Part shown: positions 17,076 to 25,527 of the stretch, one piece after another
How the letters are laid out: each line of letters opens with the position of its first letter
Numbering within the stretch: the first letter of the stretch is position 1
Assembly (NCBI RefSeq): GCF_002160135.1
Contig: NZ_NFJZ01000008.1
Coordinates: 62,001 to 126,000, forward strand
Direction of reading: 5' to 3'
Length of the DNA stretch: 64,000 bases
Source: Lachnoclostridium sp. An196
Lineage (GTDB): Bacteria > Bacillota > Clostridia > Lachnospirales > Lachnospiraceae
Translations under genes and position numbers: made by a program
Notes under the pieces: model-generated
Seen by the model: only the letters and a program-made list of their open reading frames with translations
Told to the model about the DNA's origin: nothing
Database searches by the model: none

Positions 17076-17261
17076 TGTGGATTTTAGAAGATAATCACAA
17101 AACATCTGTTTTGTTTTGTCCTGTGTATAATCCACCGATTTTACCCAAAAAATGTGGATAATGTGGATAACTTTGTGAACAACTTTTTTCTTACGCTATT
17201 TTAAGCAATTTTAAATGTGGATAATTTTTTGATAAGAAGTGGGTATCTTTTGAGTTATCCA
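17076..17261. other. DnaA-box cluster in an AT-rich intergenic region
   Basis: The 524-base gap between trmB and the HD gene holds three perfect DnaA boxes TGTGGATAA on the plus strand: 17153-17161, 17162-17170 (directly abutting) and 17216-17224. Near-matches lie at 17076-17084 (TGTGGATTT), 17174-17182 (TGTGAACAA) and 17255-17263 (TTATCCATG, opposite strand). The surroundings are strongly AT-rich. Either a DnaA-titrating or DnaA-regulated site, or less likely an origin: neither dnaA nor dnaN is nearby. Confidence 0.75.
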
Positions 17262-17446
17262 TGGGATATTTCCGGTTTTGTGCATTCTGCATATTTTCCC
17301 GTTTGTCAATAAGATTTCCCCAAAAAATTATTCGCAGATAATTCACATAAATTTTTCAAATAATTCACATACCTTACCTATTCCGCAGATATGTGGGCTA
17401 TGTTATAATCAGAAACAATGACAATAATGGAAATGAGGAACCGACT

Positions 17447-18007
17447 ATGAATGCAGAGAAATTGTTGGAAATACTTCACGTGGCAGAGCGTCTGAAAGAT
17501 ACGCCGCGGCACTGCTATACCTCCGGCGGACGCCGGGAAAGCGTAGCGGAACACAGCTGGCGCATCGCTCTGATGGCTTATCTGGTTCGGGATGAGTTTC
17601 CGGATGCGGATATGGATAAAGTGATCCTGATGTGTCTGATCCATGACCTGGGAGAAGCATTTACCGGTGACATTCCCACATTTTTGAAAACAGGCGAAGA
17701 TGAAAAGAAAGAAGAGGAACTGCTGACCAGGTGGGTCCAGTCCTTTCCGGAACCCTTCCGGAGCGATATGCTTTCCTTATATAAAGAGATGGCAGAGCGG
17801 ACCACTTTGGAAGCCCGTATATTCAAGGCCATGGACAGTCTGGAAGCAGTGATCCAACACAACGAATCCCACATATCCACCTGGGCTGAAAACGAGTATG
17901 AACTGAATCTCACCTATGGAAATGACAAAGCGGCGTTTTCCCCTTACCTGACACATTTAAGACAGGCGATCCGGGAAGAGACGCTCCGGAAGATGGAAGA
18001 AGCGTAA
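17447..18007 (+). CDS. HD-domain phosphohydrolase (YfbR/5'-deoxynucleotidase-like)
   Basis: 186-aa HD hydrolase. The first metal His is in ESVAEHSWRIALMA, the HD pair in LMCLIHDLGEAFTGDIP, and the last Asp in FKAMDSLEAVIQHNESH. This pattern fits YfbR-like 5'-deoxynucleotidases and related HD_3 proteins that dephosphorylate nucleotides. ATG 17447 follows GAGGA by seven bases. The promoter has an extended -10 (TG-T-TATAAT, 17401-17409) but a poor -35. The upstream DnaA boxes might control it. It shares its fold with the C-terminal half of the GIY-YIG/HD protein 2 kb away. Confidence 0.85.
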   Translation: MNAEKLLEILHVAERLKDTPRHCYTSGGRRESVAEHSWRIALMAYLVRDEFPDADMDKVILMCLIHDLGEAFTGDIPTFLKTGEDEKKEEELLTRWVQSFPEPFRSDMLSLYKEMAERTTLEARIFKAMDSLEAVIQHNESHISTWAENEYELNLTYGNDKAAFSPYLTHLRQAIREETLRKMEEA

Positions 18008-18034
18008 AAATGGGGCCGCCTAACGGCAGCCCCG
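18005..18034 (-). terminator. Terminator of the rubrerythrin gene
   Basis: The GGGGC...GCCCC stem with inner GCC/GGC pairing (18012-18033) is followed on the minus strand by ATTTTT. It overlaps the 3' end of the HD gene and may also stop that transcript. Confidence 0.75.
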
Positions 18035-18048
18035 CATATATTCATCTA

Positions 18049-18591
18049 TTAGCCAAAGTATCTCTTCAGCAGGCCTTCGAAAGCTTTTCCGTGACGAGCC
18101 TCGTCTCTTGCCATCTCATGAACCGTGTCATGGATTGCATCCAGATTAGCCGCTTTTGCACGTTTTGCCAGATCAAACTTACCGGCGGTAGCTCCGTTCT
18201 CAGCCTCTACACGCATCTCCAGATTCTTCTTGGTACTGTCGGTAACAACCTCTCCCAGAAGCTCTGCGAATTTTGCAGCATGCTCAGCCTCTTCATAAGC
18301 TGCTTTCTCCCAGTACAGGCCGATCTCCGGATATCCCTCTCTGTGAGCCACACGAGCCATAGCAAGATACATACCAACTTCACTGCACTCTCCGTTGAAG
18401 TTTGCTCTCAGATCTTCCAGAATATCCTCGCTTACACCCTGCGCTACGCCTACCACATGTTCAGCAGCCCAGGTTCTTTCCCCTTCCTGCTTGGTGAACT
18501 TACTTGCAGGCGCTCCGCACTGCGGACATTTCTCCGGTGCCGCGTCTCCTTCATAAACATACCCACAAACATTGCATACCCATTTTGCCAT
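18049..18591 (-). CDS. Reverse rubrerythrin (NADH peroxidase type)
   Basis: 180-aa non-haem iron peroxidase for hydrogen peroxide and oxygen detoxification in anaerobes. The domain order is reversed relative to classical rubrerythrin: an N-terminal rubredoxin Fe(SCys)4 centre (C6xxC9, C22xxC25) and then the four-helix di-iron domain ([21 protein letters not shown], quoted by core [46 protein letters not shown]). AGGAG lies eight bases before ATG 18591; longer in-frame starts lie before the promoter's -10. A palindromic operator sits at the transcription start, and perR is immediately upstream, so peroxide control is very likely. Confidence 0.92.
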   Translation of the reverse strand: MAKWVCNVCGYVYEGDAAPEKCPQCGAPASKFTKQEGERTWAAEHVVGVAQGVSEDILEDLRANFNGECSEVGMYLAMARVAHREGYPEIGLYWEKAAYEEAEHAAKFAELLGEVVTDSTKKNLEMRVEAENGATAGKFDLAKRAKAANLDAIHDTVHEMARDEARHGKAFEGLLKRYFG

Positions 18592-18638
18592 TGTTTTTTC
18601 TCCTTTTCTTATAAAAAATATTTTTGATCTTTTTACAA

Positions 18639-18692
18639 AACAGTAATGATTACTGTTATCGTCATTATAGTATTTTCGTTCTGGCTTGTCAA
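18639..18692 (-). promoter_or_regulatory. Rubrerythrin promoter and palindromic operator
   Basis: TTGACA (18692-18687) and TATAAT (18669-18664), exactly 17 bases apart, on the minus strand. Just downstream is a 19-base perfect palindrome AACAGTAAT-G-ATTACTGTT (18639-18657) over the expected start site. Its core TAAT-N-ATTA matches the centre of PerR boxes. Confidence 0.8.
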
Positions 18693-18709
18693 TAGTTTTT
18701 TTCAATATT

Positions 18710-19105
18710 TCAGGAACATTTTGCGCTTTGTTTACACTGTTCGCAAATACCGTAAAATTCCATTCGGCACTCTTCCACTTCGCCGTGTCCCCAGCTCTGA
18801 TTGACCTGCGGCACCGGGTCGTTAAGCGGTACCATAACGTCCATCACACATCCGCAGTTTCTGCAGATAAAATGGCTGTGAGGCGTGATACGCGCATCGA
18901 ACCGGTCCGCTCCATCCGTTGTAATCTTACGTATCTCCCCCAGCTCTACTAATAAGGAAAGATTCCGATACACGGTACCCAGGCTGATATTGGGAAAATC
19001 GCCGCGAATACTGGTATATATCATGTCCGCCGTGGGATGATCCTCTCTGCCGCACAGATAGCTCTTGATCGCCTCGCGCTGTCTGCTGTATTTGAGTGCT
19101 GCCAT
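18710..19105 (-). CDS. perR: Peroxide-sensing Fur-family repressor PerR
   Basis: 131-aa winged-helix metalloregulator. Seen: the DNA-binding N-terminus ([27 protein letters not shown]) and the sensing site [13 protein letters not shown] with a later Asp in CVMDVMV. Asp at that position is the mark of PerR rather than Fur (Glu). Two CxxC pairs (CRNC and CEQC) hold structural zinc. The regulator is encoded just upstream of reverse rubrerythrin, from its own promoter region, which contains a near-perfect PerR box, so autoregulation is likely. Confidence 0.88.
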   Translation of the reverse strand: MAALKYSRQREAIKSYLCGREDHPTADMIYTSIRGDFPNISLGTVYRNLSLLVELGEIRKITTDGADRFDARITPHSHFICRNCGCVMDVMVPLNDPVPQVNQSWGHGEVEECRMEFYGICEQCKQSAKCS

Positions 19106-19137
19106 CCTCCGTCCCTCCCTTCAACAATCAATATTAG

Positions 19138-19152
19138 TAATAATTATTATAA
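19138..19152. promoter_or_regulatory. PerR box upstream of perR
   Basis: TAATAATTATTATAA matches the PerR consensus TTATAAT-N-ATTATAA at all but one position. It lies 33 bases upstream of the perR start codon. Confidence 0.75.
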
Positions 19153-19243
19153 TTATTTTTTATGTCATGTCAATATCTTCTTAAAAAAACTTCCCGTTTC
19201 TTAAGAAAATCTTTGGTTTTTCGTGGAAATATGCCTGATTCGG

Positions 19244-19272
19244 TTGACAAATTCGACACATATTGTTATAAT
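19244..19272 (+). promoter_or_regulatory. Promoter of the NlpC/P60 gene
   Basis: TTGACA (19244-19249) and TATAAT (19267-19272) with a 17-base spacer; about 65 bases of leader follow. Confidence 0.85.
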
Positions 19273-19342
19273 CAGCGTGTTGGTTGTAACAAATTCGTAA
19301 TATTTTGAATAAATTTGTAAAAAACATGAATGGGGGTACATA

Positions 19343-20452
19343 ATGGCATTCCGAAAAGTATTGTTTCTTTGTCTTACCGCAGGAGCACTTGTTCTGGTTC
19401 GTCCAATGACCGCAGACGCAGCTCAGATCGATCTGGCGCTGGCTGGCGGTATCAGTTCTTCTTTCGACGAAGCCGCAGCTTCTGACAGCGAGATGGCAAG
19501 CGCGCTGGACGAAGCAGTCAAAAATAATTACACCGGTATGTGCATCGCGCAGGTCAGCGATTATGTAAATATCCGCAGCGAGGCGACTGAAGAAAGTGAA
19601 GTAGTGGGCAAGCTGTATGATAAGTCCGTGGGCACGGTAGAAGCAGAAGAAAACGGTTGGTACCGTATCACTTCCGGAAATGTCACCGGTTATGTAAAAT
19701 CTGAATATGTGATCATCGCATCAGACGCGGCCAGCGTCGCGGAGCAGGTGGGAACCAGAGTGGCCACCGTCACGACAGAGACTTTAAGGGTCCGTCAGGA
19801 CGCCACTACAGATTCTCCGATCCTGGGCCTGATTCCCATGGGGGAGGAACTGACGGTTACCGATGAAACCGATGGATTTGTTAAAGTTTCTATCGAAGAA
19901 GGCGACGGATGGGTTTCTAAAGATTTCGTGGAGCTTCGTACGGATTATGTGTACGCAGAGTCCAAAGAAGAAGAAGAGGCACGTCTGGCAAAAGAGCAGG
20001 CAGCGAAAGAAGCGGCCCATGCGGCGGCGGCAGCCAAGGCAAAGAGCAGCCAGAACAGCAGTTCCGGTTCTGAGTCTTCCTCAGTTGTCGGAAACGGGGC
20101 AGGAAGCGCCTCCGGTAATTCCGTTGCAGGTTTCGCGTCTCAGTTCGTCGGCAACCCGTACGTATACGGCGGCACCAGCCTGACCAACGGAGCCGACTGT
20201 TCCGGATTTGTTATGAGCGTCTATGCGAACTTCGGAGTAAGCCTTCCGCACAGTTCCAGCGCGCTGCGGAGCGCAGGCTACGGCGTAAGTCTGGCGGAGG
20301 CACAGCCGGGCGATATTATCTGCTACAGCGGACATGTGGGTATCTATGTAGGAAACAATACGATTGTACATGCCAGCACCGCGGCTACCGGCATTAAATT
20401 CACATCGCCGGTTACATATAAGAATGTACTTGCCGTACGCCGTATCTTCTAA
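19343..20452 (+). CDS. Secreted cell-wall hydrolase, two SH3b domains plus NlpC/P60
   Basis: 369-aa exported endopeptidase that cleaves peptidoglycan stem peptides. Signal peptide at residues 1-26 (FLCLTAGALVLV...ADAA). Two bacterial SH3 repeats follow (YVNIRSEATEESEVVG at about 75 and TLRVRQDATTDSPILG at about 150), then an Ala/Lys-rich and Ser-rich linker (about 215-250) and the C40 peptidase. The triad is Cys286 (GADCSGFVMS), His331 (GHVGIYVG) and His343 (VHAS). Strong promoter before it and a terminator after it: a single-gene unit with a housekeeping role in wall turnover. Confidence 0.92.
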   Translation: MAFRKVLFLCLTAGALVLVRPMTADAAQIDLALAGGISSSFDEAAASDSEMASALDEAVKNNYTGMCIAQVSDYVNIRSEATEESEVVGKLYDKSVGTVEAEENGWYRITSGNVTGYVKSEYVIIASDAASVAEQVGTRVATVTTETLRVRQDATTDSPILGLIPMGEELTVTDETDGFVKVSIEEGDGWVSKDFVELRTDYVYAESKEEEEARLAKEQAAKEAAHAAAAAKAKSSQNSSSGSESSSVVGNGAGSASGNSVAGFASQFVGNPYVYGGTSLTNGADCSGFVMSVYANFGVSLPHSSSALRSAGYGVSLAEAQPGDIICYSGHVGIYVGNNTIVHASTAATGIKFTSPVTYKNVLAVRRIF

Positions 20453-20471
20453 AATAAAAAATGGTTTTATC

Positions 20472-20501
20472 AAGGGCAGTCCTCTGAGGGCTGCCCTTTT
20501 T
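20472..20501 (+). terminator. Intrinsic terminator
   Basis: AAGGGCAG...CTGCCCTT with inner CCTC/GAGG pairing, then TTTTT, after the NlpC/P60 gene. Confidence 0.9.
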
Positions 20502-20531
20502 GCATAAATTTTATTGTTTACAAAAATATGC

Positions 20532-20559
20532 TTGCAATTTCTCCATACCGCGTTATAAT
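20532..20559 (+). promoter_or_regulatory. Promoter of the hemolysin III gene
   Basis: TTGCAA (20532-20537) and TATAAT (20554-20559), 16 bases apart. Confidence 0.6.
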
Positions 20560-20627
20560 ATGAATAAATCGAGACATAGTTTTGAATACTACATCATATG
20601 ATAGAAAGATATAAAGGAGGAATTACT

Positions 20628-21281
20628 ATGACATTAAGCATCAAAGACCCGGGCAGCGCATTGACCCATTTTATCGGAATGATTCTGGCAGGAATCGCTG
20701 CCGTACCTCTGCTGGCTGTCGCCGCATCCAACGACAGTGTCGGCACGGTTGCGGCTTTCGCCGTTTTTGCTGCCAGCATGGTGCTTCTCTACGCCGCCAG
20801 CACAACTTACCACACTTTCAATATTTCAGAAAAAGTAAACAAGGTACTTCGGAAGGTCGATCACATGATGATCTTCATCCTGATCGCGGGAAGCTATACG
20901 CCTGTCTGCCTGATTCCTCTCAGAGACAGCATCGGAATCCCTCTTCTGATCCTTGTGTGGAGTATCGCTTTGATCGGCATGCTGATCAAAGCATTTTGGA
21001 TCACCTGTCCTAAATGGTTCTCCTCCCTGATTTACATCTCCATGGGATGGCTTTGTGTAGGCGCGCTGGTTCCTCTGGTACAGTCTCTTCCCGCGGCCGC
21101 TTTTGCCTGGCTGGTCGCAGGCGGCATTATCTATACTATCGGCGGAATCATTTACGCGCTGAAGCTTCCGTTTTTCAACGCAAAGCACAAATTCTTCGGA
21201 TCCCACGAGATCTTTCACCTGTTTGTAATGGGCGGAAGCCTTTGCCACTATGTAGTAATGTTCTACATCGCTTTGATGTAA
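20628..21281 (+). CDS. Hemolysin III / PAQR-family membrane protein
   Basis: 217-aa protein with about seven membrane helices, of the TrhA/YqfA branch of the PAQR superfamily, linked to membrane-fluidity homeostasis; haemolysis is not established for most members. Family marks: SALTHFIGMILAG, STTYHTF with Ser/His, LRKVDHMMIFILIAGSYTP, and the late FGSHEIFHLFVMGGSLCHY. These His/Ser/Asp residues form the zinc site of the superfamily. AAAGGAGG precedes ATG 20628. Monocistronic, with a bidirectional terminator behind. Confidence 0.88.
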   Translation: MTLSIKDPGSALTHFIGMILAGIAAVPLLAVAASNDSVGTVAAFAVFAASMVLLYAASTTYHTFNISEKVNKVLRKVDHMMIFILIAGSYTPVCLIPLRDSIGIPLLILVWSIALIGMLIKAFWITCPKWFSSLIYISMGWLCVGALVPLVQSLPAAAFAWLVAGGIIYTIGGIIYALKLPFFNAKHKFFGSHEIFHLFVMGGSLCHYVVMFYIALM

Positions 21282-21291
21282 AGATAAAAAT

Positions 21292-21330
21292 CCTGCACGG
21301 TTTCTCCTCCGAATCCGTGCAGGTATTTTT
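21292..21330. terminator. Bidirectional terminator
   Basis: Perfect nine-base arms CCTGCACGG (21292-21300) and CCGTGCAGG (21315-21323), with T-runs on both sides. It serves the convergent hemolysin III and spoIIQ-like genes. Confidence 0.9.
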
Positions 21331-22157
21331 TATTCCATATAATCCATGGGGTTTACCGGTTCCCGGTTCTTCAACAGCTGAAAATACAGGTTGCTTCCTT
21401 CCAGCGTATAATACTTTGTTGGCTCGCTCACATATCCGATCACGGTTCCGGATTCTACCGTATCTCCTTCTTCCACTGTCACTTCCTTCAGCTGACCATA
21501 TATCGCCTGATATCCGCTTCCGATATCCATGGTCAATGTTGTACCGGTTTCTTCATTTACCGAGATATCTGCCACTTCCCCTCGGGCTGCGCACCGAACC
21601 TCGCTTCCCACCTCTGCGCTGATCACAATGGCCGGATGGTATTTGTACTGGTTCAGAGTAGAAAAATAAATACTTTTATCCATACTGTAATTCAGGATCA
21701 CATCTCCATCCACCGGCCAGATCAGCCTGCTGTCATCAGCAAATGCAAACTGCTCCGTTTCGGATGTATCTGCTTCTTCTTCCTCAGAAGGTTCTTCCTC
21801 CGCCTCTTCAGACTGCACGGCTGTTTCCTCTGTCTCTTCGGAGGCAGCGTCTTCTTCTGTTTCTTCTGCCTGTGCCAGTTCCGCTTCTCCTATCTCGTAA
21901 ATGTCCTCTTCGGTTTCAATTTTCGCTTCGTCTAAATTCTCTTCTGTGTCTGCCTGGGCGACTGTGCCTTCTGAATTTGCCGCTTCTTTCTCCGGCCCGG
22001 TTTCCTGCGTTTCCTCCGTCTGGGCGCTCTGCTGCGGAGTCTCCGGCTCCGCCTCCTGATTCTGCCCTTTACGGTACTGATACACGCCAATTACTCCGGA
22101 TACGGAAAGCATGCAAAGGCACAGCACAATCAAAAAACCTTTTTGATTTCTACGCAT
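21330..22157 (-). CDS. spoIIQ: SpoIIQ-like LytM protein, catalytically degenerate
   Basis: 275 aa. An N-terminal membrane anchor (residues 8-27) is followed by a 120-residue, very acidic Glu/Thr-rich linker and a LytM/M23 domain at the C-terminus. The peptidase zinc ligands are mostly lost: YHPAIVIS lacks the Asp of HxxxD, and LYFQLL replaces the usual HxH. SpoIIQ is the forespore half of the engulfment zipper that binds SpoIIIAH, and dead LytM domains are known there. The gene follows the spoIID-like gene by 30 bases, supporting a sporulation role. A generic M23-like envelope protein is the alternative. Confidence 0.7.
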   Translation of the reverse strand: MRRNQKGFLIVLCLCMLSVSGVIGVYQYRKGQNQEAEPETPQQSAQTEETQETGPEKEAANSEGTVAQADTEENLDEAKIETEEDIYEIGEAELAQAEETEEDAASEETEETAVQSEEAEEEPSEEEEADTSETEQFAFADDSRLIWPVDGDVILNYSMDKSIYFSTLNQYKYHPAIVISAEVGSEVRCAARGEVADISVNEETGTTLTMDIGSGYQAIYGQLKEVTVEEGDTVESGTVIGYVSEPTKYYTLEGSNLYFQLLKNREPVNPMDYME

Positions 22158-22187
22158 AACATCACCTCTGATCATATTTTTACCAGA

Positions 22188-22997
22188 TCAGGGAATCGTT
22201 ATACACTCTGCATTCTCATAGAATTTCTGTAGGATTTCCTGTATGGAAGATCCTTCCTGCAGCATCCTGGACGCCGTATAAAGACTGATCCCAAATCCGT
22301 GTCCGCTGCCTTTGACTGTAATACGGATGTCGTCCCCTTCCTGATCCATCCGGATACAGCTGGAAGGAAGATGCAGGAGCGTACGAAAGCTTTCTCCCGT
22401 CCACCGGGTATCTCCTTTGCTCACCCAGGTCACATATCCCTGCGCGTCATATTCCATCTGAAGTTCCTGTACGCTCACATCGAATCCCAGTGCTCCATTT
22501 AAATCCTCCTGCGTCAATGTACAGACCTGCAGATAAGATTCTGACTTCAGATCCTCCGGGCATTCGGCAGGAATCACATAACTGTACTCCTGTCCCAGCA
22601 AAGACCCGTCCCGGGTACATCCGGCGCTGACCGCGTGATAAGGAAGTTCCCGGTATTCTCCGTTTATCAGGACTGCCATCCCGCGGGTATTTTGTACCGC
22701 CTGCTCGATCTTTTCATATCCACGGTCCGGCGGAACATAGACAGCATGATTCGGCTTCTCCGCACCGGCCTGCGCAGCGCACTCTGTCCGGCAGATAACG
22801 GCCATCAAAGACAACATATCATCATCCATCCAGGAGAGGTCTTCCTGCAGCATCCGGTCCAGAACCTGATATTCCAGCTCTGTCCACTCACTTTCCCGGT
22901 GAATGCCCTGACGCCCGTTTACCAGCAGCGTTATTGTATATGGAAGAAATAATGCCAGAAATCCTACTGTCACTAAGTTTTTCAGATAATTTTTCAT
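22188..22997 (-). CDS. spoIID: SpoIID-like lytic transglycosylase
   Basis: 269 aa with an N-terminal membrane anchor (FLALFLPYTITLLV). SpoIID degrades septal peptidoglycan during forespore engulfment. The family core aligns well: LQEDLSWMDDDMLSLMAVICRT corresponds to the AEMPxxxxxEALKAQAxAART region, and the catalytic Glu (QED) is kept. The C-terminus KGSGHGFGISLYTASRMLQEG is the SpoIID/LytB signature. The start ATG 22997 uses an AGAGGGG site that lies inside the hairpin of the upstream glgP terminator (see findings). A sigma-E-like -10 (CATAGAAT, 23024-23017) is present. Confidence 0.82.
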   Translation of the reverse strand: MKNYLKNLVTVGFLALFLPYTITLLVNGRQGIHRESEWTELEYQVLDRMLQEDLSWMDDDMLSLMAVICRTECAAQAGAEKPNHAVYVPPDRGYEKIEQAVQNTRGMAVLINGEYRELPYHAVSAGCTRDGSLLGQEYSYVIPAECPEDLKSESYLQVCTLTQEDLNGALGFDVSVQELQMEYDAQGYVTWVSKGDTRWTGESFRTLLHLPSSCIRMDQEGDDIRITVKGSGHGFGISLYTASRMLQEGSSIQEILQKFYENAECITIP

Positions 22998-23036
22998 AAA
23001 AAATGCCCCTCTTCCCATTCTATGCGGAAGAGGGGC
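22998..23036 (-). terminator. glgP terminator, overlapping the spoIID ribosome site
   Basis: An 11-base perfect stem, GCCCCTCTTCC (minus strand 23036-23026) and GGAAGAGGGGC (23015-23005), with a 10-base loop and a T6 run (ATTTTTT) that ends at the spoIID ATG. The 3' arm is also the spoIID Shine-Dalgarno region. Confidence 0.85.
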
Positions 23037-23046
23037 CGCTATTCAA

Positions 23047-25515
23047 TTAGTTTTCTTCCAGTTTAACAGTAACTTTATCCAGCTTCCAGATCTCGTCTAC
23101 GTATTCTTTAATTGTACGGTCGGAAGTAAACTTTCCGGAACATGCCACATTGATCATGGCTTTTTTAGCCCATCCGGAAGTATCCCGGTAAGCCGCTTCC
23201 ACACGCTCCTGCGCTTCCGCATAGGAACGGAAATCCTTCAGGATAAAGTACGGGTCCGGTCTGTTGTATCCGCCGTCGATCAGAAGAGAATTGTACAGTT
23301 CCCGGAACAGCTCCGGATTCTGCGGGGAGAATTCTCCATTGATCAGCTGCATCAGCACGTGGCGGATATCCTGATCCGTATTGAACAGCTGGGAAGGATC
23401 ATAGCCTCCCTGCTTCTCCAATGCGATCACTTCGTCAGAGCTCATGCCGAAGATAAAGGCGTTCTCTTCTCCTACCTCTTCAACAATCTCAACATTCGCT
23501 CCGTCCATGGTACCCAGGGTCACCGCTCCATTCAGCATGAACTTCATGTTTCCGGTACCGGATGCTTCCTTGGACGCGGTGGAAATCTGCTCGGATACAT
23601 CCGCAGCGGCAAAGATCCACTCTGCGTTGGATACCCGATAGTCCTCGATGAAGACTACTTTCAGCCTGCCTTTGATAGCCGGATCGTTGTTGACCACATC
23701 CGCCACAGAATTGATCAGCTTGATCGTCAGCTTCGCGCGCTGATAACCGGCCGCCGCCTTCGCGCCGAAGATAAAAGTCCTCGGATAGAAATCCATCTCC
23801 GGGTGCTCTTTCAGTTTATTGTACAGGTACATTACATGAAGAATGTTCATGAGCTGACGTTTGTATTCATGCAGACGCTTTACCTGTACGTCGAAGATAG
23901 ATCTGGGATCCACATCTACGCCGTTGTGTTCTTTGATATATTTCGCAAGGCGCAGTTTGTTCTGATATTTGATATTCATGAACTCATGCTGCGCTTTCTC
24001 GTCGTCCACGTAGAGTTTCAGTTTCGAGATCTTTGGAAGGTCGGTGATCCATTCGTCTCCCACATGATCCGTCACCCATTTCGCCAGCAGCGGGTTTCCA
24101 TGAAGCAGGAAACGTCTCTGCGTAATACCGTTGGTTTTGTTGTTGAATTTCTCCGGCATCATCTCGTAGAAGTCTTTCAGTTCCTGATGTTTCAGGATCT
24201 CTGTATGAAGCTGCGCCACGCCGTTTACGGAATAGCCCGCCGCAATAGCCAGATGCGCCATCTTCACCTGTCCGTCCATGATGATGGCCATCTTCTTTAC
24301 TTTTTCGTAGTTGTTCGGATATTTTTCCTGGATCTTGGCAACAAACCTGCGGTTGATCTCTTCCACGATCTGATATACGCGCGGAAGCAGTCTGGAGAAA
24401 AGCTCGATCGGCCATTTTTCCAGCGCCTCAGCCATGATGGTATGGTTGGTATATGCGCAGGTCTTCGTGGTCACTTCCCATGCCTCATCCCATTCCAGGC
24501 CTTCCTCATCGATCAGGATACGCATCAGTTCAGCCACTGCCACTGTCGGATGGGTATCGTTCAGCTGGAAAGTAGCTTTTTCGTAGAATTTACGAATATC
24601 GCTGTGTGCTTTCTTATATCTTTCAATGGCCGCCTGCACGCTGGCAGACACAAAGAAATACTGCTGTTTCAGACGCAGTTCTTTTCCCGCCATATGGTTG
24701 TCGTTGGGATAAAGAACCTCCACCAGATTGCGTGCCAGATTCTCCTGCTCCACCGCCTTCTCATACTCGCCTTTGTCGAAACGGTCCAGCTGGAAAGAGT
24801 TTACCGCTTCCGCATCCCAGATACGCAGCGTATCGATCACATTGTTGCCGTATCCTACGATCGGCAGATCCACCGGGATCGCCAGCACTGTCTGATATCC
24901 CTCCTGGATAAAGTGGTTCTTTCCATTCCGGTTCTCTACCCGCACATATCCGCCGAATTTGACTGTTTTCGCGTATTCCGGACGGCGCAGCTCAAACGGA
25001 TTGCCGTTTTTCAGCCACATATCCGGCACTTCTACCTGATATCCGTCTACGATCTGCTGTTTGAACATACCATAGCGGTAACGGATACCGCATCCATATG
25101 CCGCATATCCCAGCGTAGCCAGGGAATCCAGGAAGCATGCAGCCAGACGGCCGAGACCGCCGTTGCCCAGAGCCGCATCCGGCTCCTGGTCCTCGATCAC
25201 ATCCAGATCCAGGCCGATCTCTGCCAGAGCCTCTTTTACTTCATCATAAAATGTCAGGTTAATCAGGTTATTGCCCAGCGCGCGTCCCATCAGGAACTCC
25301 ATGGACATGTAGTATACAATCTTCGGGTCGGATTTTTTTAACTCTTTCTGGGTGGCGATCCATGCGTCCATGATCGCGTCTTTGACGGCATAGCCTACAG
25401 CCTGGAAAATCTGCTGTTCGCTTGCCTCTTCGATTTCCCTACGGAACAGGGTGCGTACATTATACTTTACGCTTCTGATAAAGAACTCCTTGTTGAAGGT
25501 CCTTTTTTTGGCCAT
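23047..25515 (-). CDS. glgP: Glycogen/alpha-glucan phosphorylase
   Basis: 822-aa GT35 enzyme releasing glucose-1-P from glycogen or maltodextrin. Seen: the N-terminal MSMEFLMGRALGNNL, GNGGLGRLAACFLDSLATLG (active-site loop), the substrate region QLNDTHPTVAVAELMR, and the pyridoxal-phosphate site EASGTGNMKFMLNGA with its lysine. Length is typical of bacterial enzymes. It begins 12 bases after ileS with AAAGGAGG, and no terminator lies between, so it is probably co-transcribed with ileS. No other glycogen gene is nearby. Confidence 0.96.
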   Translation of the reverse strand: MAKKRTFNKEFFIRSVKYNVRTLFRREIEEASEQQIFQAVGYAVKDAIMDAWIATQKELKKSDPKIVYYMSMEFLMGRALGNNLINLTFYDEVKEALAEIGLDLDVIEDQEPDAALGNGGLGRLAACFLDSLATLGYAAYGCGIRYRYGMFKQQIVDGYQVEVPDMWLKNGNPFELRRPEYAKTVKFGGYVRVENRNGKNHFIQEGYQTVLAIPVDLPIVGYGNNVIDTLRIWDAEAVNSFQLDRFDKGEYEKAVEQENLARNLVEVLYPNDNHMAGKELRLKQQYFFVSASVQAAIERYKKAHSDIRKFYEKATFQLNDTHPTVAVAELMRILIDEEGLEWDEAWEVTTKTCAYTNHTIMAEALEKWPIELFSRLLPRVYQIVEEINRRFVAKIQEKYPNNYEKVKKMAIIMDGQVKMAHLAIAAGYSVNGVAQLHTEILKHQELKDFYEMMPEKFNNKTNGITQRRFLLHGNPLLAKWVTDHVGDEWITDLPKISKLKLYVDDEKAQHEFMNIKYQNKLRLAKYIKEHNGVDVDPRSIFDVQVKRLHEYKRQLMNILHVMYLYNKLKEHPEMDFYPRTFIFGAKAAAGYQRAKLTIKLINSVADVVNNDPAIKGRLKVVFIEDYRVSNAEWIFAAADVSEQISTASKEASGTGNMKFMLNGAVTLGTMDGANVEIVEEVGEENAFIFGMSSDEVIALEKQGGYDPSQLFNTDQDIRHVLMQLINGEFSPQNPELFRELYNSLLIDGGYNRPDPYFILKDFRSYAEAQERVEAAYRDTSGWAKKAMINVACSGKFTSDRTIKEYVDEIWKLDKVTVKLEEN

Positions 25516-25527
25516 AATGTGCCTCCT

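Noticed and set aside
17076-17263. Replication origin oriC
   Set aside because: DnaA boxes are present, but dnaA, dnaN, rpmH or other origin neighbours are not; kept only as a DnaA-box cluster.
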